A stretch of 64,000 bases of DNA, taken from the NCBI GenBank assembly GCA_947456245.1, contig CANGPS010000006.1, positions 18,062-82,061 on the forward strand, given 5' to 3'. Position numbers and translations under genes: made by a program. The number at the start of each line of letters is the position of its first letter. Positions within the stretch are counted from its first letter, which is position 1. Under the pieces are notes generated by a model, which made no database searches, had not been told where the DNA came from, and saw only the letters and a program-made list of their open reading frames with translations. Origin of the DNA: Acidimicrobiaceae bacterium (GTDB lineage Bacteria; Actinomycetota; Acidimicrobiia; Acidimicrobiales; RAAP-2). Shown here piece by piece: positions 52,173 through 60,232 of this stretch.

Positions 52173-52212
52173 AGCGAAGGCACCACCTGGGGGGGTAGGT
52201 GGTGCCTTCGCT
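52173..52212. repeat. 16-bp perfect inverted repeat (hairpin)
   Basis: A perfect 16-base stem (arms 52173-52188 and 52197-52212, reading AGCGAAGGCACCACCT on the left) with an eight-base G-rich loop, between two divergent genes. No U-run follows on either side, so it is not a classic terminator. Confidence 0.8.
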
Positions 52213-52317
52213 ATGATCCGCTTCAGACGGTGGAGGGGGGATCCATCCGTCGTGCGGTATGAGACAAGTATGGGGTGTTCTGCCTCATCATGCAACCCGT
52301 TTCACGTGATAGTTGGC

Positions 52318-52332
52318 ATCTGTTTCTCAGAT
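52318..52332. promoter_or_regulatory. LysR-type T-N11-A box
   Basis: ATCTG-TTTCT-CAGAT is a perfect five-base inverted repeat containing the LysR T-N11-A pattern, ending 11 bases before the LysR start codon. This fits autorepression. Confidence 0.6.
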
Positions 52333-52343
52333 AGGCTGACGGC

Positions 52344-53273
52344 ATGGACCTCAAGCAGCTCGAAGCACTCGTGGGCATCGACGACCACGGCAGCTTCTCG
52401 TCGGCGGCGAGCGCGCTCGGCACCGTGCAGTCGAACATCTCTGGGCGCATCGCCCGGCTCGAAGCCGAGCTCGGAACCACGCTCATCGATCGGGGCTCGG
52501 GACACCTGACCGACGACGGGCTGCTGGTCGTCGCTCGAGCCCGTCGAGTGCTCGGAGAGCTCGAGTCGATGATGGCCGACGTGCTCTCCGCTCACTCGGA
52601 GGTGGCCGGCACCGTCCGGGTGGGCATGATCGGCACCACAGGTCGGTGGCTGATCCCCCAGATCTTCGCCCAGGTGCGCGAGCGTCACCCTCGCGTCGTG
52701 CTCCGGGTGACCGAGGGCACCACCACCACCCTCGAGCCACAGCTGCTGCAGGGGCAGCTCGATTTCGCCGTGCTCACGCTTCCCGTCCAGGCACCCGAGC
52801 TCGCCGTCCTTCCGCTGTTCGAGGAGAAGCTCGTCCTCGTGGTCCCCGACGACCACCCACTGGCCCTCGACTACGAGCCGGGGGGAGCTGACCTGCCGCT
52901 CAGCGCTCTCGAGGACCTCGACATGCTGCTTCCGCTCCCGGGGACGGCACTGCGAGACGAGCTTGATGTCGCGCTCGCTCCGAGCGGGATCACCCCCCGG
53001 TCCTCCATCGAGCTCGACGGCCTCCGCACGCTGGCCTCGCTGGTCTTCGACGGCTACGGACCAGCCATCCTCCCTGCCACGGCGGTCCCCGCCCACCTGC
53101 GAGACCGCTTCCGCCTGCTGCCGCTCGCCGACCTCCCCCATCGTCGCGTCGGCCTCGTGGCCCGACGCCACGGCCTGCCCTCAGCCCCATCGCGCGCCGT
53201 GCGAGAGCTGCTCATCGAGGCGGTGGCAGCCGATGACGCACTGCCCGACGGCATCACTGCCCTCTCGGCGTAG
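52344..53273 (+). CDS. LysR-family transcriptional regulator
   Basis: A 309-residue regulator. The N-terminal winged helix is MDLKQLEALVGIDDHGSFSS followed by AASALGTVQSNISGRI; the C-terminal part is a periplasmic-binding-like effector domain (VRVGMIGTTGRWLIPQ...). LysR proteins often control a divergent gene, here the HAD-PlsC gene about 230 bases away. Ligand unknown. Confidence 0.93.
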   Translation: MDLKQLEALVGIDDHGSFSSAASALGTVQSNISGRIARLEAELGTTLIDRGSGHLTDDGLLVVARARRVLGELESMMADVLSAHSEVAGTVRVGMIGTTGRWLIPQIFAQVRERHPRVVLRVTEGTTTTLEPQLLQGQLDFAVLTLPVQAPELAVLPLFEEKLVLVVPDDHPLALDYEPGGADLPLSALEDLDMLLPLPGTALRDELDVALAPSGITPRSSIELDGLRTLASLVFDGYGPAILPATAVPAHLRDRFRLLPLADLPHRRVGLVARRHGLPSAPSRAVRELLIEAVAADDALPDGITALSA

Positions 53274-53282
53274 CCTCACCAC

Positions 53283-53927
53283 ATGGCTGCTCCCACTCGC
53301 GCACAGCTCGCCAGCGCACTCGGCGATGCCGACCCGGCCATCGCCGCACTCCTCGAGATCGTGGGGCCACCGCCACTCCGCAGACCGAGCCCGGTCGGCG
53401 AACGCTTCGGGACGCTGGCCCGAGCCATCCTCCATCAGCAGCTCGCCACGAAGGCCGCTGCGACCATCACCGGGCGAGTGGCCGAGGCCGTCGGTGGTGT
53501 CATCCATCCTGAGGGGCTGCTTCAGGTGGAGCCCGGCGTGCTGCGCTCCTGCGGCGTGTCGGGCGCCAAGGAGGCTGCGCTGCTCGACCTGGCCGAGAGG
53601 GTGGACGACGGACGGCTGTCCCTGGCCACCCTCGGCCGACTCGAGGACGACGCGGTGATCGCCCAGCTCGTCGCCGTCCGAGGCATCGGGCGATGGACCG
53701 CCGAGATGTTCCTGATGGGCTGCCTCGGCCGCCATGACGTCTGGCCGGTCGGCGATCTCGGCGTGCGCAACGGCTGGGCCCTGCTCACCTCCGCGGAGAC
53801 CACCCCCCACCCGTCAGCGATGGAGAACGCCGCCGACCACCTGCGACCCTGGCGTTCGAGCGTGGCCTGGTGCTGCTGGCGGGCCGTCGACGTGAGCCGG
53901 GAGAACGGCGGGGTGCTCCCCCGGTAG
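53283..53927 (+). CDS. DNA-3-methyladenine glycosylase II-like (HhH-GPD)
   Basis: A 214-residue base-excision repair glycosylase of the AlkA type. The helix-hairpin-helix is VAVRGIGRWTAEMFLMG, followed by the catalytic Asp in PVGDLGV. HQQLATKAAATI is an earlier conserved helix. It lacks the N-terminal AlkA domain and the Ada domains. Nine bases separate it from lysR, so it may be co-transcribed. Confidence 0.9.
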   Translation: MAAPTRAQLASALGDADPAIAALLEIVGPPPLRRPSPVGERFGTLARAILHQQLATKAAATITGRVAEAVGGVIHPEGLLQVEPGVLRSCGVSGAKEAALLDLAERVDDGRLSLATLGRLEDDAVIAQLVAVRGIGRWTAEMFLMGCLGRHDVWPVGDLGVRNGWALLTSAETTPHPSAMENAADHLRPWRSSVAWCCWRAVDVSRENGGVLPR

Positions 53928-53936
53928 CGTCGAGGG

Positions 53937-55361
53937 ATGGATCGCCTCGCCTCCGCTCTCCGCTCGGCCGTCGACACCGAGTTGGTCGGCCTGCTCGAGC
54001 ACTACCTGACCATCGAGTGCCTCTCGCCGGACTTCACCCCACCTGGCACCTGGGAGCCCGCCATCGAGGAGGCGATCGCCCTCTTCGTCGGCTGGGCCGA
54101 GTCGCGCCGGATCCCCGGAGCCAGCGTGACGGTGCAGCGCCTCGAGGGGCGGACGCCGGCCATCGTGGTTGACCTCCCAGCCACGGCCACCCACCGCACC
54201 GGCACCGCCCTGCTCTACGGACACCTCGACAAGCAGCCTCCGCTCGGCGACTGGTCCGCCGGCCTCGACCCCTTCACACCGGTGCGGCGCGGCCACCTGC
54301 TCTTCGGGCGCGGCTCGGCCGATGATGGCTACGCCCTGCCGGCTGCCCTGCTCGCCATCGAGGCGGCAGATGCGGCAGACATCCCGCGCGGAAGGTGCAT
54401 CGTGCTGATCGAGGCGTCAGAGGAGAGCGGGAGTCCGGACCTCGATGCCCACCTCGATGCGCTCCTGCCCTCCATCGCAGACGTCGACCTCGTGATCTGC
54501 CTGGACTCGGGCGCACTCGACTACGAGCGGCTCTGGGTGACGACCTCGCTTCGGGGCAACGTCGTGCTGACGGTCACCGCCCACGTGCTCACCCAGGGCG
54601 TGCACTCGGGTGAGGCGGGTGGCGTCGTGCCCTCGTCCTTCAGGGTCCTGCGCCAGCTGCTCGACCGGATCGAGGACCCGACCACGGGACAGGTGCTCCT
54701 CGAGTCGGTCAACCTGTCTCCCCCTGCTCATGCCATGGCCGACGCAGCGGTGGTCGACGCCGAGCTCTCTGATCCGCTCGGCCATCACTTCCCCACCACG
54801 GAGGGGATCGCCTTGATGGGCCGCGACGGGGTCGACCGACTGCTCCGACAGTCCTGGGGCGCCTCGCTCTCAGTCACCGGTGGCGATGGCATGCCTCCTC
54901 CGGCGTCGGCCGGCAACGTGCTGCGTGCGTCGACCACCCTCAAGCTGTCGCTGCGGACGCCGCCCACCGCTGACGTGGCCGAGGTCGTCCGCGAGCTCGA
55001 GGCCGCGCTCACGACCGATCCACCCCAGGGTGCGACCGTGACGGTCTCGTTCCAGCCCTCGGCCCCCGGCTGGGTCGCTCCCTCCCCGTCTCCGTGGCTG
55101 CTCGATGCCCTCGACGAGGGGTCGCGCGCCGGGTTCGGAGGACGACCCGGACTGCTCGGCGAGGGTGGCTCGATCCCCTTCCTCGCCTCCCTGGGGACCA
55201 GGCTGCCCGAGGCGCAGTTCGTGGTCACCGGCGTGCTCGGTCCCGGTTCGAACGCCCATGGCCCCGACGAGTCGCTCCACGTGCCCGCCGCCGCCAACGT
55301 CGCCATCGCCATCGTGGCAGTGCTCCGGGCGCACGGACAGCGCGCCCAGCCGCACCCGTAG
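53937..55361 (+). CDS. M20-family metallopeptidase
   Basis: A 474-residue dinuclear zinc peptidase, close to the CNDP/dipeptidase branch. Metal ligands are visible in LLYGHLDKQPP (His), GRGSADDGYA (bridging Asp), EASEESGSPD (catalytic Glu pair), CLDSGALDYERL (Asp) and NAHGPDESLHVP (late His). A dimerisation insertion lies in the middle (THVLTQGVHSGEAGG). Starts nine bases after the glycosylase stop. Confidence 0.92.
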   Translation: MDRLASALRSAVDTELVGLLEHYLTIECLSPDFTPPGTWEPAIEEAIALFVGWAESRRIPGASVTVQRLEGRTPAIVVDLPATATHRTGTALLYGHLDKQPPLGDWSAGLDPFTPVRRGHLLFGRGSADDGYALPAALLAIEAADAADIPRGRCIVLIEASEESGSPDLDAHLDALLPSIADVDLVICLDSGALDYERLWVTTSLRGNVVLTVTAHVLTQGVHSGEAGGVVPSSFRVLRQLLDRIEDPTTGQVLLESVNLSPPAHAMADAAVVDAELSDPLGHHFPTTEGIALMGRDGVDRLLRQSWGASLSVTGGDGMPPPASAGNVLRASTTLKLSLRTPPTADVAEVVRELEAALTTDPPQGATVTVSFQPSAPGWVAPSPSPWLLDALDEGSRAGFGGRPGLLGEGGSIPFLASLGTRLPEAQFVVTGVLGPGSNAHGPDESLHVPAAANVAIAIVAVLRAHGQRAQPHP

Positions 55362-55392
55362 TATCCAAGGACCGCACCGCGAGGAGGACATC

Positions 55393-56004
55393 GTGAGCAC
55401 CGAGACCACCACCATCGACATCTGGGTAGATCCGCTCTGCCCCTGGGCATGGATCACCTCGCGCTGGATCCTCGAGGTCGAGCAGGTACGAGACGTCTCA
55501 GCGCGCTTCCACGTCATGTCCCTCGCCGTGCTCAACGAAGGCCGCGACCTGCCCGAGCAGTACATCGAGATGATGGCGAAGGCCTGGGGTCCGGTCAGGG
55601 TGCTCACCGCCGTGCAGCTCGCCCACGGTGACGAGGCCGTGCGCGAGGTCTACGGCGCCATGGGACGTCGGATTCACAACGAGGGGATGACGGACTTCTC
55701 AGAGGTCATCGCCGGCGCCCTCGCAGAGGTCGGCCTCGATGCCGACCTGGCGGCAGCGGCAGACGACTCCGGGCTCGATGAGGCGCTCAAGGCCTCGCAC
55801 CACGCAGGGATGGACCCGGTGGGCATGGACGTCGGCACGCCGGTGATCCACGTGGGCGACGTGGCCTTCTTCGGGCCCGTGGTCACCCCCATCCCGCGTG
55901 GCGAGGTCGCCGGCCGGCTCTTCGACGGCGTCGTGCTGGTGGCTGGCACCCCTGGCTTCTATGAGATCAAGCGCACCCGGACCGTCGGGCCCTCCTTCGA
56001 CTGA
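55393..56004 (+). CDS. Rv2466c-like DsbA-family protein with CPWA site
   Basis: A 203-residue thioredoxin-fold protein nearly collinear with M. tuberculosis Rv2466c, a mycothiol-dependent reductase. Shared features are DPLCPWAWITSRWILEV, FHVMSLAVLNE, RIHNEG, KASHHAGMDPVG, DVGTPVIHV and KRTRT near the end. The active site is CPWA, not CPWC, leaving one Cys. The GTG start has a GAGGAGG site. A monothiol version could still form a mixed disulphide with mycothiol. Two bases before the dienelactone hydrolase gene. Confidence 0.9.
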   Translation: MSTETTTIDIWVDPLCPWAWITSRWILEVEQVRDVSARFHVMSLAVLNEGRDLPEQYIEMMAKAWGPVRVLTAVQLAHGDEAVREVYGAMGRRIHNEGMTDFSEVIAGALAEVGLDADLAAAADDSGLDEALKASHHAGMDPVGMDVGTPVIHVGDVAFFGPVVTPIPRGEVAGRLFDGVVLVAGTPGFYEIKRTRTVGPSFD

Positions 56005-56005
56005 G

Positions 56006-56731
56006 ATGCCGGAGACGTTCGAGATCCCGAGCAACGCTGGGCCGATCCCGGCGTTCAGCGCACGACCCGACGGGGCGACCCGGGCCGTCGTCGTGATCCA
56101 GGAGGCCTTCGGCCTCACCGAGCACATCGGCGAGGTCGTCGACCGGCTCGCCGCTGAGGGCTACCGGGCGATCGCCCCGGCGATGTACCACCGCCAGGGA
56201 GCTCCCGTCATCGACTACGAGGCGCTCCAGGTGGCCGAGAAGGCTGAGCGACTCATCGAGGTCATGGGCACCCTGGCGGCGGACGACCTCGCTGCGGATG
56301 TCGACGCCACCTTGGCGCTGCTCACGTCTGAGGGCTTCGCGTCCTCGAAGATCGCCATGGTCGGGTTCTGCATGGGTGGTGCGATCACGCTCTTCTCCTG
56401 CACCAGGCCCGGCATCGCCGCAGGGGTCACCTTCTACGGCGGAGGCGTGGTCGCGGGCCGTTTCGGCCTGCCGTCCCTCGTTGAGCTGGCACCGAGCATC
56501 GTGCACCCCTGGCTCGGCCTCTACGGCGACGAGGATCCATCGATCCCCGTCGACCAGGTCGAGCAGCTGCGTGCCGCTGCGACAGACGCCGTCGCGCAGA
56601 CCGAGATCGTCCGGTACCCGGACGCCGGCCATGGCTTCAACTGCGATGCCCGGCCGGAGCACTTCGACGCCGCCGCCTCGGAGGATGGCTGGGCACGCAC
56701 ATTGGCGTTCCTCGCCGAGCAGCTGGCCTAG
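56006..56731 (+). CDS. Dienelactone hydrolase-family protein
   Basis: A 241-residue alpha/beta hydrolase. The nucleophile motif is VGFCMGG, with Cys as in true dienelactone hydrolases; the Asp lies in LYGDEDPSIP and the His in YPDAGHGFNCD. Starts immediately after the Rv2466c-like gene and ends overlapping the convergent metallo-hydrolase by four bases. Substrate unknown. Confidence 0.9.
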   Translation: MPETFEIPSNAGPIPAFSARPDGATRAVVVIQEAFGLTEHIGEVVDRLAAEGYRAIAPAMYHRQGAPVIDYEALQVAEKAERLIEVMGTLAADDLAADVDATLALLTSEGFASSKIAMVGFCMGGAITLFSCTRPGIAAGVTFYGGGVVAGRFGLPSLVELAPSIVHPWLGLYGDEDPSIPVDQVEQLRAAATDAVAQTEIVRYPDAGHGFNCDARPEHFDAAASEDGWARTLAFLAEQLA

Positions 56732-57549
56732 ACCTCGAGGACCATCAGGTCCTCGGCGATGACCACCGGGCCGTCGAATGCCTCGTTGACCTCGGCGATC
56801 CACTCGTGCTCGGAGCCCGGGAACGGACCGGGGACCATGTGGGTCAGCACGACGGTGCCGACCGACCCCTTCGCCGCCGTCTCGCCGGTCTGGAAGGTGG
56901 TCGAGTGGTAGTCGATCGTGTCGATGAACCTCTGCATGGGTACGGACTCGACGAGCGAGCGTCGCAGCACGGTCTGGACGTAGACGTCAGCACCGGCGCA
57001 GAGGCGGTCGAGGCCCTCGCACGGGACGGTGTCGCCGGCGATCACCAGGGACCGCCCCTCGTGTTCGATCCGATAGCCCACCGTCGGGTGCACGGGGGCG
57101 TGATCGGTCGGCTCGGCGATGACGGTCACCCCATCAGCCTCGAAGACCACGCCGCCGCCCACCTCGTCGACTTCGACCGGAGGGGACCAGTTGAGGTCCT
57201 CGTGGTGAGCCAGGCGGTAGGAGACGTCATCGCTCAGCATCGCCAATGTGCGCTCGACATAGCCAGCGGTGCCCACTGGACCCGTGACCTTGAGCGGGTT
57301 CTCGATCGGCGACATCACCCAGCGCGTGGTCAGCACGTCGTTGAAGTCTGTGGTGTGGTCGCTGTGCAGGTGGGTGAGGAATACCCGAGAGAGCAGCACG
57401 GGGCCGGTCCCAGCTCCTGCCATGCGCATGACGACCCCTCGTCCTGCGTCGAAGAGCAGGTGGTGCGGTCCGGCCTTGACCAGCATGGCCGGCCCGGCCC
57501 GGTTGGCATCGGGAATCGGGCTGCCCGTCCCCAAGAACACGATCTCCAT
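56728..57549 (-). CDS. MBL-fold metallo-hydrolase (RNase Z-like)
   Basis: A 273-residue metallo-beta-lactamase fold protein. It opens MEIVFLGTGSPIPDANRAG and has the metal motif HLHSDHTTD plus later ligands in IAGDTVPCEG and LTHMVPGP. The layout is like arylsulfatase/RNase Z-type hydrolases, but the tRNA-binding exosite is not seen. Substrate unknown. Confidence 0.86.
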   Translation of the reverse strand: MEIVFLGTGSPIPDANRAGPAMLVKAGPHHLLFDAGRGVVMRMAGAGTGPVLLSRVFLTHLHSDHTTDFNDVLTTRWVMSPIENPLKVTGPVGTAGYVERTLAMLSDDVSYRLAHHEDLNWSPPVEVDEVGGGVVFEADGVTVIAEPTDHAPVHPTVGYRIEHEGRSLVIAGDTVPCEGLDRLCAGADVYVQTVLRRSLVESVPMQRFIDTIDYHSTTFQTGETAAKGSVGTVVLTHMVPGPFPGSEHEWIAEVNEAFDGPVVIAEDLMVLEV

Positions 57550-57711
57550 GGCTGAATCCCCCTCGGCGTCGCTGATGGCACGATCTTATGTCATGCGGAG
57601 CGACAGAAGGGGGGCACCCCGGAGTAAGACGTGAAGGTCGCAGGCCCGAGGATCGAGCGCGCAGCACCGCCCCCGGGGCACTATCGCCCGGAGAGGTGGA
57701 TGGTGATCGAG

Positions 57712-57966
57712 CTAGATGCTCATGAGCAGCTCGCGCAGCTCATCCTGGCGGACCTCGAAGTCTTCGAGGGACATGCGCCCCTCCTGAAGGTCCTCGTGGA
57801 TCTTCGCCAGCTCCATGAGGACCTTGGACTCGTCAACCTCGACGGCGGGCTTCTCCTCCGCCTCCTCGGTGCGTCGGAGCTCCTTGCGCTCTGCCTTCTC
57901 CTTGGCGCGACCGCGCTTCTCCTGCTCGCGCTGGATCTTGCCGAATGTGGACCGTGACTTGGCCAT
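57712..57966 (-). CDS. Small charged coiled-coil-like protein
   Basis: An 84-residue, strongly charged product: a basic first half (KIQREQEKRGRAKEKAERKE) and an acidic, helix-forming second half (ELAKIHEDLQEGRMSLEDFE). No known domain recognised. Two bases separate its start from the end of the DEAD-box helicase-cold-shock gene, so it is likely co-transcribed with it; an RNA-related role is a guess. Confidence 0.7.
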   Translation of the reverse strand: MAKSRSTFGKIQREQEKRGRAKEKAERKELRRTEEAEEKPAVEVDESKVLMELAKIHEDLQEGRMSLEDFEVRQDELRELLMSI

Positions 57967-57968
57967 GC

Positions 57969-59603
57969 TCAGTTCCTTCCCTTCCGCTTGCCGGCGGCCG
58001 CCATGGGACGCTTGTCCCGGCCGCTGCCGCTCTTCGCTCCGCTGACGATCCGCACGTTGCGCGCCTCGTCGCCTCGCTTACCCTTGCCGATCTCGAAGGC
58101 CACGATCTGACCCTCCTCGAGCCGCCCGTTGACCGAAGCCGGCAGGCCGCTGGCATGGACGAACAGGTCGTCCTGACCCTGACGCGCCACGAACCCGTAG
58201 CCCTTGTCAGCGTTGTAGAACTTCACGATACCAGTCGGACCACGGCCCCCATGCGACGCTCGCGAGTCGCTCGGCCGGTCCCAGGAGCCCTCACGGCGAG
58301 GACGCTCGGCACGGGAGTCGCCGTCGGTGGGGCGACGCTTGGGCCAGCGGTCCTCCCGGCTCTGGCGCTGCCCGCGGTCCTCGCGGGGGCCACGACGGGG
58401 ATCCCGGTCCTCTCGCACCTGGTCACGAGCACCCCGGTCGCGTGACCTCGGGTCGCGCTTGGGGGGCGTCGGAATCCGGGGCTCGACGTCGAGGACGACC
58501 GGCTCGGTGAGCTGGCGCTGCAGCCCCAGGGCCTTCTGGATGTTGCCGACGGCGCGCTTCTGGTCGCTGACGACCATCGAGATGACGATGCCATCGCACC
58601 CCGCACGGCCGGTGCGGCCCGAGCGGTGGGTGTAGTCGGTGGCGTCGGCCGGCGGGTCGAAGTGGATCACGCCGGGCAGCGCCTCGAGGTGGATGCCCCG
58701 AGCGGCGACGTCGGTGGCCACGAGGGCCTGGGCCTCGCCGCGCTCGAAGGCCCGGAGCGCCCGCTCTCGCTGGGCCTGGCTGCGGTCACCGTGGATGGCG
58801 ACCGAGGTGATCCCCTCCGCCTCGAGCTGACGAGCGACACGATCGGCCCCACGACGGGTCCGGCAGAAGACGATGGCCTGGCCGAGCTGGGTGATCACGC
58901 TGGCGCACTGGGTCATGCGCTGGTCGCCGGTCACGGCCCAGAAGTAGTGGGTCACGTCGCCCGAGGCCTCGTCGTCGCCCTCGACCTCGACGCGGGCGGG
59001 GTCACGCAGGTAGCTGGTGGCGAGGCCCTCGATCTCCTTGCCCATGGTGGCGGAGAACAGCAGGACCTGGCGGTCGGACTCGGTCTGGTCGAGGATGCGG
59101 CGCACGACGGGCAGGAAGCCCATGTCGGCCATGCGGTCGGCCTCGTCGATCACGACGAAGCAGACCTCGGAGAGGTCGACCATGCCCTGCTCGATGAGGT
59201 CCTCGAGGCGGCCTGGGCAGGCCACGAGGATGTCGACACCCTTGTTGAGGGCTGCCTGGGCCGGACCATAGCGAGTGCCGCCGTAGACGGCGATGATGCG
59301 GCGAGTGCCGCCCTCCATGATCGAGCCCAGCTCATCACGGACCTGGGCAGCGAGCTCACGGGTGGGCTCGAGAATCAGGCCACGGGGCCGACGAGGCGAA
59401 GAGTCGCGGGTCGATTCGATGGCGGCAACACCGAAGGCGAGTGTCTTGCCGGAGCCCGTCGGGGCTTTGGCAACGACGTCACGACCCTCGAGTGAGGCAG
59501 GGATCGTGGCCGCCTGTACCGGGAAGGGTGCGGCGATGCCTCGGGACTCGAGGCGGGCGCAGATGCCCGCGTCGACGCCAAGATCGGAAAAGGTTGTGGT
59601 CAC
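57969..59603 (-). CDS. DEAD-box RNA helicase fused to a cold-shock domain
   Basis: A 544-residue protein. The helicase core (residues 1 to about 380) has the Q motif region, APTGSGKTLAFG, PTRELAAQV, DEADRMADMGF, SATMGKE, FCRTRRGADR and HRSGRTGRAG. A basic, Arg/Asp/Gly-rich linker (about 395-470) leads to a C-terminal cold-shock domain with RNP motifs KGYGFV and DDLFVHASG. I choose GTG 59603, which has AGGAG five bases upstream, over an in-frame upstream start. It probably unwinds and chaperones RNA at low temperature or in stress. Confidence 0.92.
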   Translation of the reverse strand: MTTTFSDLGVDAGICARLESRGIAAPFPVQAATIPASLEGRDVVAKAPTGSGKTLAFGVAAIESTRDSSPRRPRGLILEPTRELAAQVRDELGSIMEGGTRRIIAVYGGTRYGPAQAALNKGVDILVACPGRLEDLIEQGMVDLSEVCFVVIDEADRMADMGFLPVVRRILDQTESDRQVLLFSATMGKEIEGLATSYLRDPARVEVEGDDEASGDVTHYFWAVTGDQRMTQCASVITQLGQAIVFCRTRRGADRVARQLEAEGITSVAIHGDRSQAQRERALRAFERGEAQALVATDVAARGIHLEALPGVIHFDPPADATDYTHRSGRTGRAGCDGIVISMVVSDQKRAVGNIQKALGLQRQLTEPVVLDVEPRIPTPPKRDPRSRDRGARDQVREDRDPRRGPREDRGQRQSREDRWPKRRPTDGDSRAERPRREGSWDRPSDSRASHGGRGPTGIVKFYNADKGYGFVARQGQDDLFVHASGLPASVNGRLEEGQIVAFEIGKGKRGDEARNVRIVSGAKSGSGRDKRPMAAAGKRKGRN

Positions 59604-59958
59604 TTGTACTCCTATTGCATGCACGGGCCGACCTCGTGCATTGAGCAGAAGTGAGCCCCGTCGCAAACACGCGACGATTCCGCAGAGACTTTCGGCGGAG
59701 CACTCAGGCTAGCAGCACCAGATCGCGGATGGGGGGAGGGTGGTGCCAATCGCGCCGTGAAGGCTTCTCCATGGGAGTGAAATGAGGACGACAACTCTCG
59801 GACTCCCGTGAGGCTCCGGGTCTCAGGCAACGTCTCGGAGCCATGGTCGATCCTCAGTTGGCTGCGCCATCACTACCAGTTCCACTTGCGCACAGATGCT
59901 TGCGCCGAGCAGTTCGGGCTCGACGTGGTGCAGCGGCGTGCACTCGATCTGGCACCCG
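59604..59958. other. 355-base gene-free stretch upstream of the helicase
   Basis: Probably holds the promoter and a long leader of the DEAD-cold-shock gene. A six-base inverted repeat (TGCACG/CGTGCA, 59620-59640, nine-base loop) lies just upstream of its Shine-Dalgarno. No convincing gene is seen on either strand. Confidence 0.5.
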
Positions 59959-60189
59959 TCAGCTGGCGTCTGTCTCCACGACGCCATGCTTGCGATCCCA
60001 CCTGCGGTTCGACAGGTGGACCGCCAGCGTTATCAGCGCGGTGACGATGGCGTCCGACCCAAGGCTCGAAGCGGTGAACCCTTGATCGGTGAAATAGTCA
60101 GTCGCCAGGCAGGCCACGAGCACGATGGCTGCCGCCTGCCCGGCGGTGGCGCGCCTGGCCCTTCGAGATCGCGTGGGTGACGTGCTCAT
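59959..60189 (-). CDS. Small membrane protein, unknown
   Basis: A 76-residue product from ATG 60189, preceded by a clear AAGGAGA site. The N-terminus is Arg-rich (SPTRSRRARRATAG), then come two hydrophobic stretches (about 17-33 and 40-58) and a charged end. No family recognised. It lies just downstream of the MMPL transporter on the same strand and may belong to that transcript. Confidence 0.6.
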   Translation of the reverse strand: MSTSPTRSRRARRATAGQAAAIVLVACLATDYFTDQGFTASSLGSDAIVTALITLAVHLSNRRWDRKHGVVETDAS

Positions 60190-60232
60190 AAGAAAGTCTC
60201 CTTCGCTGCGTCGGCTCCCCGCGGGCAGAGAG

